A stretch of DNA of 37,500 nucleotides from Halisarca cf. caerulea (taxonomy: Eukaryota > Porifera > Demospongiae > Chondrillida > Halisarcidae): the NCBI GenBank assembly GCA_963170055.1, contig CAUJGJ010000185.1, positions 2,371,775-2,409,274 of the forward strand, in the 5' to 3' direction. The position numbers were made by a program, and so were the translations under genes. Positions 1-9,355 of the stretch are shown here, piece by piece; positions within the stretch are counted from its first letter, which is position 1, and every line of letters starts with the position of its first letter. The notes beneath the pieces are model-generated. The model was not told the DNA's origin. It saw only the letters and a program-made list of their open reading frames with translations, and searched no databases.

Positions 1-297
1 ATGCTAGCTGGGCTTGGGCTTCTCTTTCTAATGTGAACTGGATGGTATCCTCTATGGTGTTTAGGTGGCGGTGGAAATCCTGCACAGTATCAGATCTAAG
101 GGCACAACATGTGTCGTCTACATATCTTTTCCAAAATTTTGGAGGATTGGGGTAGGTGCTTAGGGCTCTTGATTCAATATCTTCCATAACTAGGTCAGCT
201 ACCACTACTGATACAGGTGAACCCATGGCTGTTCCATGAATCTGCTGATAGAAGGTGTCACGAAAGGCAAAATAAGTAGCATTAAGGCATAGTTCTA
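1..297 (-). mobile_element. Penelope-like element, reverse transcriptase fragment
   Basis: An open minus-strand frame runs off the left window edge. It carries reverse-transcriptase blocks typical of Penelope-like elements: FYQQIHGTAMGSPVS, then WKRYVDDT (the catalytic YVDD is encoded at 113-124). In this family the RT is followed by a GIY-YIG endonuclease. Here the RT frame stops being recognisable at about 297, where a second fragment of the same kind starts in the opposite direction. Only the central palm region is visible, so this is a truncated copy, at least within the window. Confidence 0.88.
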
Positions 298-531
298 GGA
301 GTTAAGGAGCACCAGCGTTCAGTTAGGGATAAGAAGATAGCCACATCAGCCTTAGCCGAACACTCAGAAAGAACAGGACACACAATAGATTGGACCCACA
401 CAGAAGTATTGGACAATTGTACACACACATCAAAGAGATGCTTAGTGGAATCCTGGATGATCCAGAAGGAACCCTCATCCCTGAACAGAGAACTAGGAAC
501 ACTCCCCACAGTATACAAGACCTTGATGTAA
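298..531 (+). mobile_element. Penelope-like element, C-terminal endonuclease fragment
   Basis: The plus-strand frame reads VKEHQRSVRDKK, ALAEHSERTGHTIDW, then CLVESWMIQKEPSSLNRE and ends in TAA at 529-531. This matches the C-terminal part of the GIY-YIG endonuclease of Penelope-like elements, including the conserved Glu (VES) and the SLNR block. The N-terminal GIY and YIG strands are absent, so the copy is 5'-truncated. It abuts the oppositely oriented RT fragment at about 297-300, an inverted arrangement often seen with these elements. Confidence 0.82.
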
Positions 532-666
532 ACCTATATTTTCAACATCACTCACAGTCTCTATTAACTCTATTCATCACCCACATGTACAGTTAATATT
601 ATTCATTACCTCGCATCACCACCTGTCATACACCACTATTTAAGCTCAGGCACTGTCTCTTGTATC

Positions 667-711
667 ATACCACTGATGAAGGTAGCAGTTGGCTGCCGAA
701 ACGTTTGGTGT
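667..711 (+). ncRNA. hammerhead-ribozyme-like motif in the Penelope 3' end
   Basis: The order fits a type I hammerhead. ATACCA (667-672) can pair with TGGTGT (706-711) as stem I. CTGATGA (673-679) is the first core strand. GGTAGC (681-686) pairs with GCTGCC (692-697), with one G-U pair, as stem II around a 5-nt loop. GAAAC (698-702) is the second core strand and GTT (703-705) is a possible cleavage triplet. Stem III is only the self-complementary AACGTT, which suggests activity as a dimer. An extra A at 680 departs from the consensus. Hammerheads in the terminal repeats of Penelope-like elements are established. Confidence 0.62.
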
Positions 712-758
712 AAATAATCTCCTTTGGCTAGTGATTTCCGCTAAGATCATTGAATATT

Positions 759-848
759 ATATACATACGTACATACATACGTACGTATATACATACGTAC
801 GTATATACATACGTACGTACGTACGTACATACGTACGTACATATGTAA
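759..848. repeat. ACGT/ACAT tetranucleotide patch
   Basis: An array of TACGTACATACGTACG-type steps that is largely self-complementary. It directly follows the Penelope 3' end and lies in the left flank of the coiled-coil gene's second recognised exon. Similar patches occur throughout the window. Confidence 0.85.
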
Positions 849-897
849 GTCATAATTCTCACAGGTATGTATATACGTACACTGACAACACACATAC

Positions 898-2010
898 TTG
901 TTCTTGCTGTGCAAGGTCTGATTTCAACTGGCTAACTTCTTCCTCCAACTTTCTCCTCAAGCTCTGCACCTCCTGCAGTCTCCTCCTCTCCTCGTCTAAC
1001 CTACTCTGTAGGACTACACTCATCTGGTCCGACACGCTCTCACCATGCTCATCTTCTATCTATGAGGCAGTAAACATATGTATGTACATACACTCCTCAA
1101 ACCTACGAAGTGCACACAGTACATGCATATTATGTACACACATGTACATACGTATGTACGTATGTACATTAACATTCTACCAATGCATGAACACATGTGT
1201 ATAGCACACAGAATACAGGAGTTGGGAAAGATACTCATGTACGTACGTACAGTGTACGCATGAAAATAAGTCTGAAATAGGCTGGGCAACTTGAAAGCAT
1301 CGATCACATCGTACAGTGTACATTTGTACATGTGAAATTACTTCTAGCAGGAAGCATGGCCTGAAATAGGCTGGGCAATTTGAGAACATCAATCAGTAAA
1401 AATTCCAAAAGCAATCTACACAAACAGCATCATATCTTTCAAGGGATGGAGCTTTCAGTAGCAAAAGGGCACTTATTTTAGTTTTTGCTATAAATTTTCC
1501 AACCTTACAATGGAGAAAACATTGTACGTACGAATGTGCACAGTTTCCAAAATACAGTCGTACAGGAAACTCTTGTTAATCCAGCATGCACTGTGACAAA
1601 TTTACTTTGAGAAAAATAGAGCAGATTATCCCAATCAACATGCAACCATTTCAATCAAATTCATGCACAAAATTCATGGGAAATGAAAAGCTTTTGGCAG
1701 AATGAGTGAAGTGAAGAGTGAGACAGTGAGAACTCCCTGTACTTGAAGTATTTGTGTTTGTGCGCAAGTGGAACTCCACGCATATACGTATATACGCATG
1801 TACATACAATTATTCCATGTATCAATTAGCATTCCCACATGCCTGAATGGCTTGCAAGCATATATCGTACCACATGGTAGCGTCCAGGAGTGTTTACACT
1901 GTTCACTTCTTCCGTAGATGATCTACAGACAATGACAAGCTGTCTTTCAGACTTTGAATAAGAACATTACTGCTTATACACACATACGTACGTACATATG
2001 AACACACGCA

Positions 2011-2082
<72 letters not shown>

Positions 2083-2088
2083 CACACA

Positions 2089-2145
<57 letters not shown>

Positions 2146-2184
2146 ACACAGACATACACATACACATGCACGCACGCATGCACG

Positions 2185-2263
<79 letters not shown>

Positions 2264-3004
2264 AGCATTATTATACAAGACATACTTGTATACACTTTTG
2301 TGGGGAGATCTTGAGTAAGGAGTAACATAAGATTTGACGGGAGAACGTAGTGGTGCTTTTGAACTTAATGGGGACCTGGAGAGTCTGCTGGGTGACAGGG
2401 ACAGTCTTCCTCCAGTATGGGGTGCGAAAAGGAGATTAGAGGATTTCTCCCCAGTTATTTGGTTCTGTAACACAGAGATCTGATTCCTCAAGCTGTCGAG
2501 CTCTTCTTCATAGTAGGCCTTCACATCACACACGTTGTTTGCTTGCTTGTCAGCTAATGCCATTTTGGGTGCACTGTTAGAAGACACAATACCTTGAGAG
2601 GCGGAAGGAGGAATAGACCTGACAGCCCCGTGGTGGAGATGATCTTGGTAGTGATGGGGATCGAACGAAGACTCCATAGTTACAGGAAGATGAACGCTGG
2701 GTGGTAGTTTGCTAACCGCATTCACGTGTTTCGGAGACTTAGGAATAGTTACATTTGAATCCTTAGGTCCTTCAAAAGTAAGTTTCTTTGAACAATTGTC
2801 TGCAAAGCCATCAGCATCTTCCCTTCTGAATATGAGGTTACTCTCCAACTGTACGGGCATACGATTCGGTTGCGAGGCATCTTCCAACTTGCTGTCCATT
2901 AACTGCTTTAGCAAGTTTTCTTGTAAAACTTCTATTTGGCTCAAATGTTCATTAGCCCCTTCATTGAAATGAACTGATTCAGTCTTTTTACCACCGTCCG
3001 TCAT
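898..3004 (-). CDS. unrecognised coiled-coil protein, 5' exons
   Basis: I do not recognise the family. The first exon begins at an ATG at 3004 (MTDGGKKTESVHF) and ends near 2286, where a GTATGT donor follows. It is hydrophilic, with a short N-terminal helical segment (LSQIEVLQENLLKQLMDSK), a second one (YYEEELDSLRNQISVLQNQ), and a Ser/Pro/Arg-rich tail with repeated SLSPSRLSRSP motifs. A second exon, 898-1059 (54 codons, flanked by AG and GTATGTG), encodes a strong heptad coiled coil (LDEERRRLQEVQSLRRKLEE). The phases of these two exons do not join simply, because the best donor leaves two bases, so an exon between them or an alternative donor is likely. The gene continues beyond the left edge or into the repeat-rich intron. 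A centrosomal or cytoskeletal role is only a guess from composition. Confidence 0.66.
1060..2010. other. intron of the coiled-coil gene
   Basis: No convincing exon seen. It contains scattered ACGT patches and a short local duplication: the block beginning CTGAAATAGGCTGGGCAA occurs at about 1271 and again at about 1361, in a diverged form. Confidence 0.5.
2011..2261. repeat. compound (CA)n microsatellite
   Basis: About 250 bp of CA repeat interrupted by TGCACACACAA, GACATACACATACACATGCACGCACGCATG and CGCGCGCG steps. It sits just inside the intron after the first exon of the coiled-coil gene. Cys/Val and His/Thr reading frames across it are artefacts. Confidence 0.97.
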
Positions 3005-3080
3005 CTATGGTTTAAACATAGAGTCTATGACGAGAAATAACATCATAACTAACCGCCAAATTAGGGATTCTCCCTTTCAG

Positions 3081-3092
3081 CACGTGCACGTG
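3081..3092. promoter_or_regulatory. two overlapping E-boxes upstream of the coiled-coil gene
   Basis: CACGTGCACGTG is two palindromic CACGTG E-boxes abutting each other, 77 bp upstream of the minus-strand ATG at 3004. CACGTG is a binding site for basic helix-loop-helix-zipper factors such as MYC/MAX, USF and TFE. Function here is inferred from position only. Confidence 0.4.
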
Positions 3093-3945
3093 TTGACTAT
3101 GGATAAGGTACAGTACCCTAATTCTGAACACCGTAGTCTCCTAGCCGACACAGAAAGATCTAGATTTCATTCTTCAGCAACTGTTATGCCCTGTGTTAGT
3201 GCTAAATGGCAGGCTTAAATGTCTCGAACTCTAGTTCCTGAGCTCAGGAGAAGGCAGTGTTTAGAATTAGGGAATGTTCAAAACTAGGGCACTCTACCTT
3301 ATCGAATACAGCGAGCATATCTCCAACCTAAGCTCACATAAGAGTAGGTATTCTCTATAGTATGTATAACATAAGTGTATAGACATAAACGGGTATATAC
3401 AGGTCCAATTAATGTTCAGGTCGGCATCATCGTTCTGGGCCGTCCAGCCGGGCTCTATGCATCTTGCCATACAAAGAGAATCTACATTGAGCCAGTACCC
3501 TGAGCCGGCTGCATATGCATGCTTGACCCTGTGTGGCCTCCAGACCTCTTATGCTCAGTAATTAACCTTGCATGGCTATATGCGTTTTGATGTACTATGA
3601 TGTTACCACTGATAGTCTCAGTCATGAACCACACCCCTCCCCATCCTCCATTTTTAGTGGAGGGCAGGGAGAGGTCTGGATCAGGAGATTATACCACTGA
3701 TTGTTCATCTATAGATCACTAGAGAAACCCTTTATTATTGCAAATGGTTATGGCAAATATTATAGACCACTTTTAATGTATACCTACAGTAGTACCTCTT
3801 TTGAGAGACCACCCTCATGAAAGATCACCTCTTTTGTAAGACCAGTCTTAATTACTGGAAACAAATATTGTGACCCGTACTAAATCCCCCCTCATCAGAG
3901 ACCACTTGAGAATTTGAGAGACCATACACCTTGGATGAGTATTTG
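3093..3945. other. intergenic, nothing recognised
   Basis: No coding similarity seen. The stretch around 3790-3910 (CAGTAGTACCTCTTTTGAGAG..., GAGACCACC..., AGACCACTTG) looks like a diverged member of the interspersed CAGTRGAACCTC repeat group found elsewhere in this window. Confidence 0.4.
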
Positions 3946-4566
3946 GATGGGCTGTGTGTGTGATATTGTAATTCTGAATATAGTTGTCCTATAGCAGGGT
4001 TTTATTTGACAGCAGCACCACTTGCTCTCACAGTGGACAACCATGAGTGTTATGAAGTGCTGTGGGCGTAACTTAGTACTACAGGATATGGTGATGTTGA
4101 AACTGTTATTTGGCAATATAACACAAACTGTTTTATTTAGCATTTAGCAAAATTGAGTGGTTCGAAGTGATGTTTGTGTATAAGTTAGTAGTACTAGATA
4201 TGGTAGTGCTATAACCAATATTTTGAACTAGCAGTACTTTCATTCAAATTGAATATCCACAAGCGTTCCGAAGCGCTGTGGGTGTGTTTTGCAGTAGTAG
4301 TTGATCTGGTGGTACTACAACCGATATTTGGCAGCAACACCACCTGCTTACACTGAATGCATGTGAGCGTTCCGAAGTGCTGCATGTGCATGTAATATAG
4401 TATTATAGTACTGCATGGTGGTGCAATAACCAATGTTGGCACTATATAGCACCAATATTACTGCTTTCACTCTTAACACATGTACTCATGATCAAGCATT
4501 TCAAAGTAGTGTTCTTAGTAGTACTGAATATGGTGGTGGTATATTATTTTGGCACATACCAGCACC
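3946..4566. repeat. degenerate ~108-bp tandem repeat
   Basis: Five or six diverged units are marked by a core like GCGTTCCGAAGYGCTG near 4265 and 4371, with decayed versions near 4048, 4158 and 4489 (spacing about 106-118 bp). Each unit also has TAGTACTA..ATATGGTGGTG and AACCAATRTTTGGCA-like segments. This looks like an old satellite that is no longer homogenised. Confidence 0.7.
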
Positions 4567-4657
4567 ATGTACAGTAGAACCTCGTTAGTAAGAACACTGT
4601 TAATGAGAAATATCTGGTTAGGAAGCTATATGGTTAGCAAGAACTACTGATAGTGAG

Positions 4658-5357
4658 TACCGTATAGCGGGAAAATTTCGCGGAGGAAAACTTCGCGATT
4701 GCGTGCTCAAACAAGCATTTCGCGGTATTAATTTCGCTATTCAGGTGTGTGGAATGTACATTTCGCGATTCGAGTGTGCGGTATTTTGCGATTCGGTTAT
4801 ATTATTTCGCGATTTTGCAGGTGGAAAAAGGCGGTATTTGGTTTTGGGTTGTTGTTGCTGTTTTTTGGAGTGTTCCAAAGGTTTTTTGTCGTCATGGCTG
4901 CGAGTTCAGTTGCAACATTTACCATTGAAAGCTGCGTGCGTGGCTACCATGTGTATAAGGATCTATGGAGTGCTGAAATAGGGGAGAAACCTTCTTGTTG
5001 GCACTTTCTATGGCTTGCGGCTTCACCGTGCTTGACAAGGACCCGTTGGGGTCGGGGAGAGACTTACGCTTACGAGAGAAATAATTTAACAACGACATCC
5101 TATCGGAGATCCAAACAATGGCCAATGAATGCCCAGGTGGTAGATTCGCGAATAAACTTTCGCGGATTTACCTAGTCTGGCGTTGCCGACCCGATTCTCG
5201 CTCGGCCTTTCTCGGGGACTGACGTCACCGGGCGAGCGAGACGTCAGTCCCCGAAAAAGGCCGAGCGAGAATCGGGTCGGCAACGCCAGACTAGGATTTA
5301 CCGCAAACGCGAAAAACGCGAATATTTAACCTCGCGAAATTTTCCCGCTATACGGTA
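4658..5357. mobile_element. non-autonomous DNA transposon with 25-bp terminal inverted repeats
   Basis: The ends are perfect 25-bp inverted repeats, starting TACCGTATAGCGGGAAAA (4658-4682 and 5333-5357). Comparison with the uninterrupted copy at 21681-21862 places the insertion at TA, consistent with a TA target duplication as in Tc1/mariner-like elements. The inner flanks are full of TTCGCGATT/CGCGAA subterminal motifs. No transposase frame is visible, and the short frames in the body match nothing I know. It is itself interrupted by a hairpin element at 5172-5294. Confidence 0.88.
5172..5294. mobile_element. 123-bp near-perfect hairpin MITE
   Basis: Two 55-bp arms (5172-5226 and 5240-5294) are inverted copies with one mismatch, around a 13-nt loop. 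The arms start CTAGTCTGGCGTTGCCGACC. A 7-bp direct repeat GATTTAC flanks both sides (565-71 and 95-301 within 5165-5301), a target-site duplication. A diverged single arm occurs at 27691-27747. The near identity of the arms implies recent insertion or strong hairpin-driven homogenisation. Confidence 0.9.
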
Positions 5358-5422
5358 TATAGTAGTTTGGAGGGTCCCCAGGTGTACTCACTAACAAGCT
5401 CATGCAAAGTTTGACTGTATGT

Positions 5423-6138
5423 ACCTGCTTTCACACTAAATGGACATAAGTATATGTATACGTATTCAGGGTACACTGTGGATTTTTAAGTATTTTTGGC
5501 CAGCTGCATATATATTATAATTAATTATAGCTATAGTACCATGCACCTGCATGCTTTCACAGCACGTGGACACATATAATATGCACATAAATGTTCCACT
5601 ATACAGTGGGTGTATACCTTTTATAGTAATATTATATCAGTATATATATACTGCTATATTATATATTATATTATAATATGTGTGCGCATGCATGAGTGTT
5701 ACATTTTGCCATATGCATGAATTTGCAATTATTGAACACTATATTATACGTACATCGCGATCGATCGACCTTATAAGGTGCATTATATTATATATTAAAA
5801 GCAATCTAGCTGGTATAATATTATATATTATACAATTAATGGTGCATGCATGCATTATAAATGAAGTATAGTTTCATGCATGCAATTTGTATAATACCCA
5901 ATATTACACATGCAATAATATTAATAATATTATGGTAATATAAAATCATGCGTTCATTATATTTATAATAGTACATAAGGCAATAATTATTATAGACACA
6001 GAAAAGATGGTATATTTTGTATGTAATATTACATTATTGTAACAATACTAATACTAAAATTGATATCAAACAATACAAAGTAAAGAATAGTTATTCTGTT
6101 ATTCCACGCCACCAAATTTGGACATAGCAATAAACTCC
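5423..6138. other. AT-rich intergenic stretch downstream of the CEP295-like gene
   Basis: TATAATATTA-type sequence with many short palindromes and no coding signal. It must contain the 3' UTR end of the minus-strand gene whose stop is at 6139-6141, but I see no canonical AATAAA in that orientation. Confidence 0.5.
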
Positions 6139-8135
6139 TTATTTAAATGGCTTCTGCTTTGGCGCTGTTCTGGCCTTCTCCGTAGGTGTGGGGGTTGACT
6201 TCTGTTTGTGTTTCAGTTTCTCCCTCAGTATCTAAGGGAAATGTGACGATCCATCATTCACACGTGCACTACTTTATACATATACCATGGAACCTGCCTA
6301 ATCCGGCACCTCTATAAACCTCCATTTCCACACTTAATTTTAACCATACAAACTGACCTGTATAATTTAACACTGTTTTTCACCCCCCAATGGGTGCCAG
6401 TGTTATAGGAAATCCTGGGAACTTGGAACCCCCTCCATAATGTTTCTTTTAGCCTGAACCCAACCCTAACCCTAACCAGCTGCACAATGTATTGAGGGAT
6501 GCCAAATTCCCTGGGATGCAAGATTCCTAGAACACCTAATTGTACAGGTTCCACTGTATCTTGTTCAGTAGCAACTGCTGCAGCATCAATAGCTAGGCTC
6601 AGACATATGTACGTAGCTCCCCCACATGGTGATCACATGTAGCACCCCTGCATGGTGATCACATGTAGCTCCCCCCACATGGTGATCACATGTAGCTCCC
6701 CCACATGGTGATCACATGTAGCTCCCCCACATGGTGATCACATGTACGTAGCTCCCCCACATGGTGATCACATGTAGCTCCCCCACATGGTGATTATAGC
6801 TCTAAAACTATCAGTGAGTAGTAACGATTGAAATGCTAACCTTTTGATACTCTTTGGCCTTTGCTCGGTTTGTTTGGTATGCTTTACTACGTTCTTCCTC
6901 TGCTTTTCTCTGACGCACTTCAGCCAACTGGTTGTACAGCCTACACCAGTAATCCATGGCATTACTTATGCAGGTCACTCATAACACCATTTACACACTA
7001 TTTACCATTACAATAGTGGCATACATACACATACGTATGTACGTACGTACGTATATACGTATATATACAGTACGTATATTCGTACATACATACACATATG
7101 TACGTATGTACAACAACATATAGGCCCAATAAAGAATGTGAATGCTCATAAATCGTAGTCCTAATGTATTCATAGATACGTATGTACAGATGTACGTACT
7201 TACATGTGTATGTACATGCGTACACATATGTATGTACTTTGTCGTCCCATATAGGATAGTTTACAAAGTAAGTAGGTACGTATGCACAGTACATACTTCC
7301 TAGGTACATACGTACATATATACGTACGTATATACATACATGTACCTACATTTTACCTATTACCTATGCATATAATTATACACCGTATGTCCCTACTTTG
7401 TCCCATAGAGGGAATTACATAATAGTGCTGCTGTGGTCCAGACAGGCAACATTGTAACTGTACAGTGTTGGGGTCGTTACTTCTAAAAAGTAATCTCGTT
7501 ACATATTACATATTACTATGAAAACTTGTAATGCATTACAGTTACATATTACTCAATAATAAATGTAACTAGTAATAATATTACAGATTACATTTGTTCC
7601 CGTAAGCTATCCCCAAGTTGCAACCCAGTGAAATTTTAACCCTCCTAAATGTGAATATAAACATAGCATGTAGGATCATTGAATATTAGAATCAGACTTG
7701 GCCATTCCCTAAACAAATGTAGTAGATTTCACAACCAAGACAATATCTGCTGGTATACTGCAGATGTAGTGCAGCCAAGAGCACTCTTAATGTGACCATC
7801 TCACTAACAATTCTGTGGCGTCCTTGATGACAGAAGCTCTGTTTTTACTTATAACTATTATTATAGCCACAAACTTAGTTTTATAATTTTGGTAATGCAT
7901 TACTTTCACCACAGAGCTAATTGTAATATATTACTAGTTGCAAGACAGGTATTTAGTTATATTACTTATTCCTGCAAAAGTAATAATATTACGTAGTATA
8001 TTACTTCGGTATTTAGTTACCCCCAACACTCTGAACTGTATTTGACACATGCAGACCTTGTGGTTTACATGGGGGTACTGGGATGAGTGTCTTTGCTACA
8101 TAAGTTTACGTACAGAATGGGGATCTACTGCATAC

Positions 8136-8169
<34 letters not shown>

Positions 8170-9186
8170 GTACACTACGTACGTATATGTACGTATGCAC
8201 GTAGTATATGTACATACATATGTACGTACATACGTAGGTGGAGTGAGTGAGGTTAGCAGATCGGTGTACATGGTTGAAGTGATCATAGCTGCTACATAGG
8301 GTGTAGAGGCTGAATGGGGTCAAGTATCCACTGGCTGTAATGGATTACTACTATCTTTCTTTGTATGGAAATATGAGAAATCCTGACAGTACATATTATA
8401 ATAATTGCCACTAGCTGTGTATTCAGAGATACAGAAAATTACAACTACGTACGTATGTACGTATATGGGCCTAACGTCTTTTACATGAACACATATGTAC
8501 ACACATGCACTCATGTACGTACGTACGTATATGCTAGGGGTCACAATGAAAAATATCATTGCTGTCGGAAACATCCGAAAATAATGTTTTAGATGAAAGT
8601 CAGTACGGCGAATCTAATGGTGGTGACCGTTTTTCGATTGGTTGAAGTATGTCCAAGTTATGCGTAAAATCATATTTTGCTGCAACGCAGGTGGTTTAAG
8701 TAGAGCAATCTCCCCCAATTTTCTGCTATGGATAGCCGAGGGATGGATCATCCTTGCACAGCGTGAGGGTTTGTTTCGCGTATGTTTCGAGCTTGTAAGG
8801 ACGTTTAGTGTGGAAATTTCGGAGACCCCCCTCCGACAAATGCAAGGATAACTGTCCGAAATACGCCTTTCCTAGTCGATCATGACAGTGGTGAGTATCT
8901 GCTACAATTTTGGATCCATTTCATTTAACTCCATATTGGTGGAAAGTAGTTTTCTCGCGCGCGTTGCACCACAATTTTGATTAATTTTTATGCATAACTT
9001 GGTCATACTTCGACCAATCGAAAAACGGTTACCACCATTAGATTCGCCGTACTGAATTTCATCTAAAACAGTATTTTCGGATGATTCCGACGGCAATGAA
9101 TTTTTCATTGTGACCCCTATATATGCACATGCACACCCACCTACACACACACACAAACACCCCCCCCCCCCCACACACACACACAC

Positions 9187-9249
<63 letters not shown>

Positions 9250-9355
9250 ACACACCTTTGGTTCACAGCAAGCATCTCACGCTTACTGATCTTCCTTTGC
9301 TGAGCATTCTTTGTGCCTTCTTTACTGGGAACCTTAGTCTCCTTTTCCATCGTCC
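6139..9355 (-). CDS. CEP295: CEP295-like exons 18-20, C-terminal ALMS motif and stop
   Basis: Exon 18 (9256-9355) encodes TMEKETKVPSKEG and KRKISKREML-like basic sequence (actual: QQRKISKREMLAVNQ); its donor lies at the edge of a (TG)n tract on the sense strand. Exon 19 (6841-6940) encodes LYNQLAEVRQRKAEEERSKA and YQTNRAKAKEYQK, closely matching the family's LYNQLPEVQ..REEE..YQTNR signature. Exon 20 (6139-6231) encodes ILREKLKHKQKSTPTPTEK and ends KQKPFK followed by TAA. All phases agree. The ALMS motif is at the extreme C-terminus, as in vertebrate CEP295. Confidence 0.87.

Larger units (their letters stand above)
4570..5422 (+). repeat. interspersed repeat interrupted by a DNA element
   Basis: The halves 4570-4657 (CAGTAGAACCTCGTTAGTAA...) and 5358-5422 (TTTGGAGGGTCCCCAGGTGT...) are continuous in a second copy at 21681-21862. 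That copy supplies the uninterrupted state: GATAGTGAGTAGCAATTTGG, where this one has the inserted element. Confidence 0.85.

Noticed and set aside
2012..2328. Long Cys/Val and His/Thr open frames over CA/TG tracts (also near 9120-9250, 15700-15890, 32500-32740, 36000-36400, 37000-37440)
   Set aside because: They are translations of dinucleotide repeats, open on both strands, without family similarity.
6613..6799. CRISPR-like array of 26-bp repeats
   Set aside because: The units are contiguous without unique spacers and the sequence is animal nuclear DNA, so it is a minisatellite.
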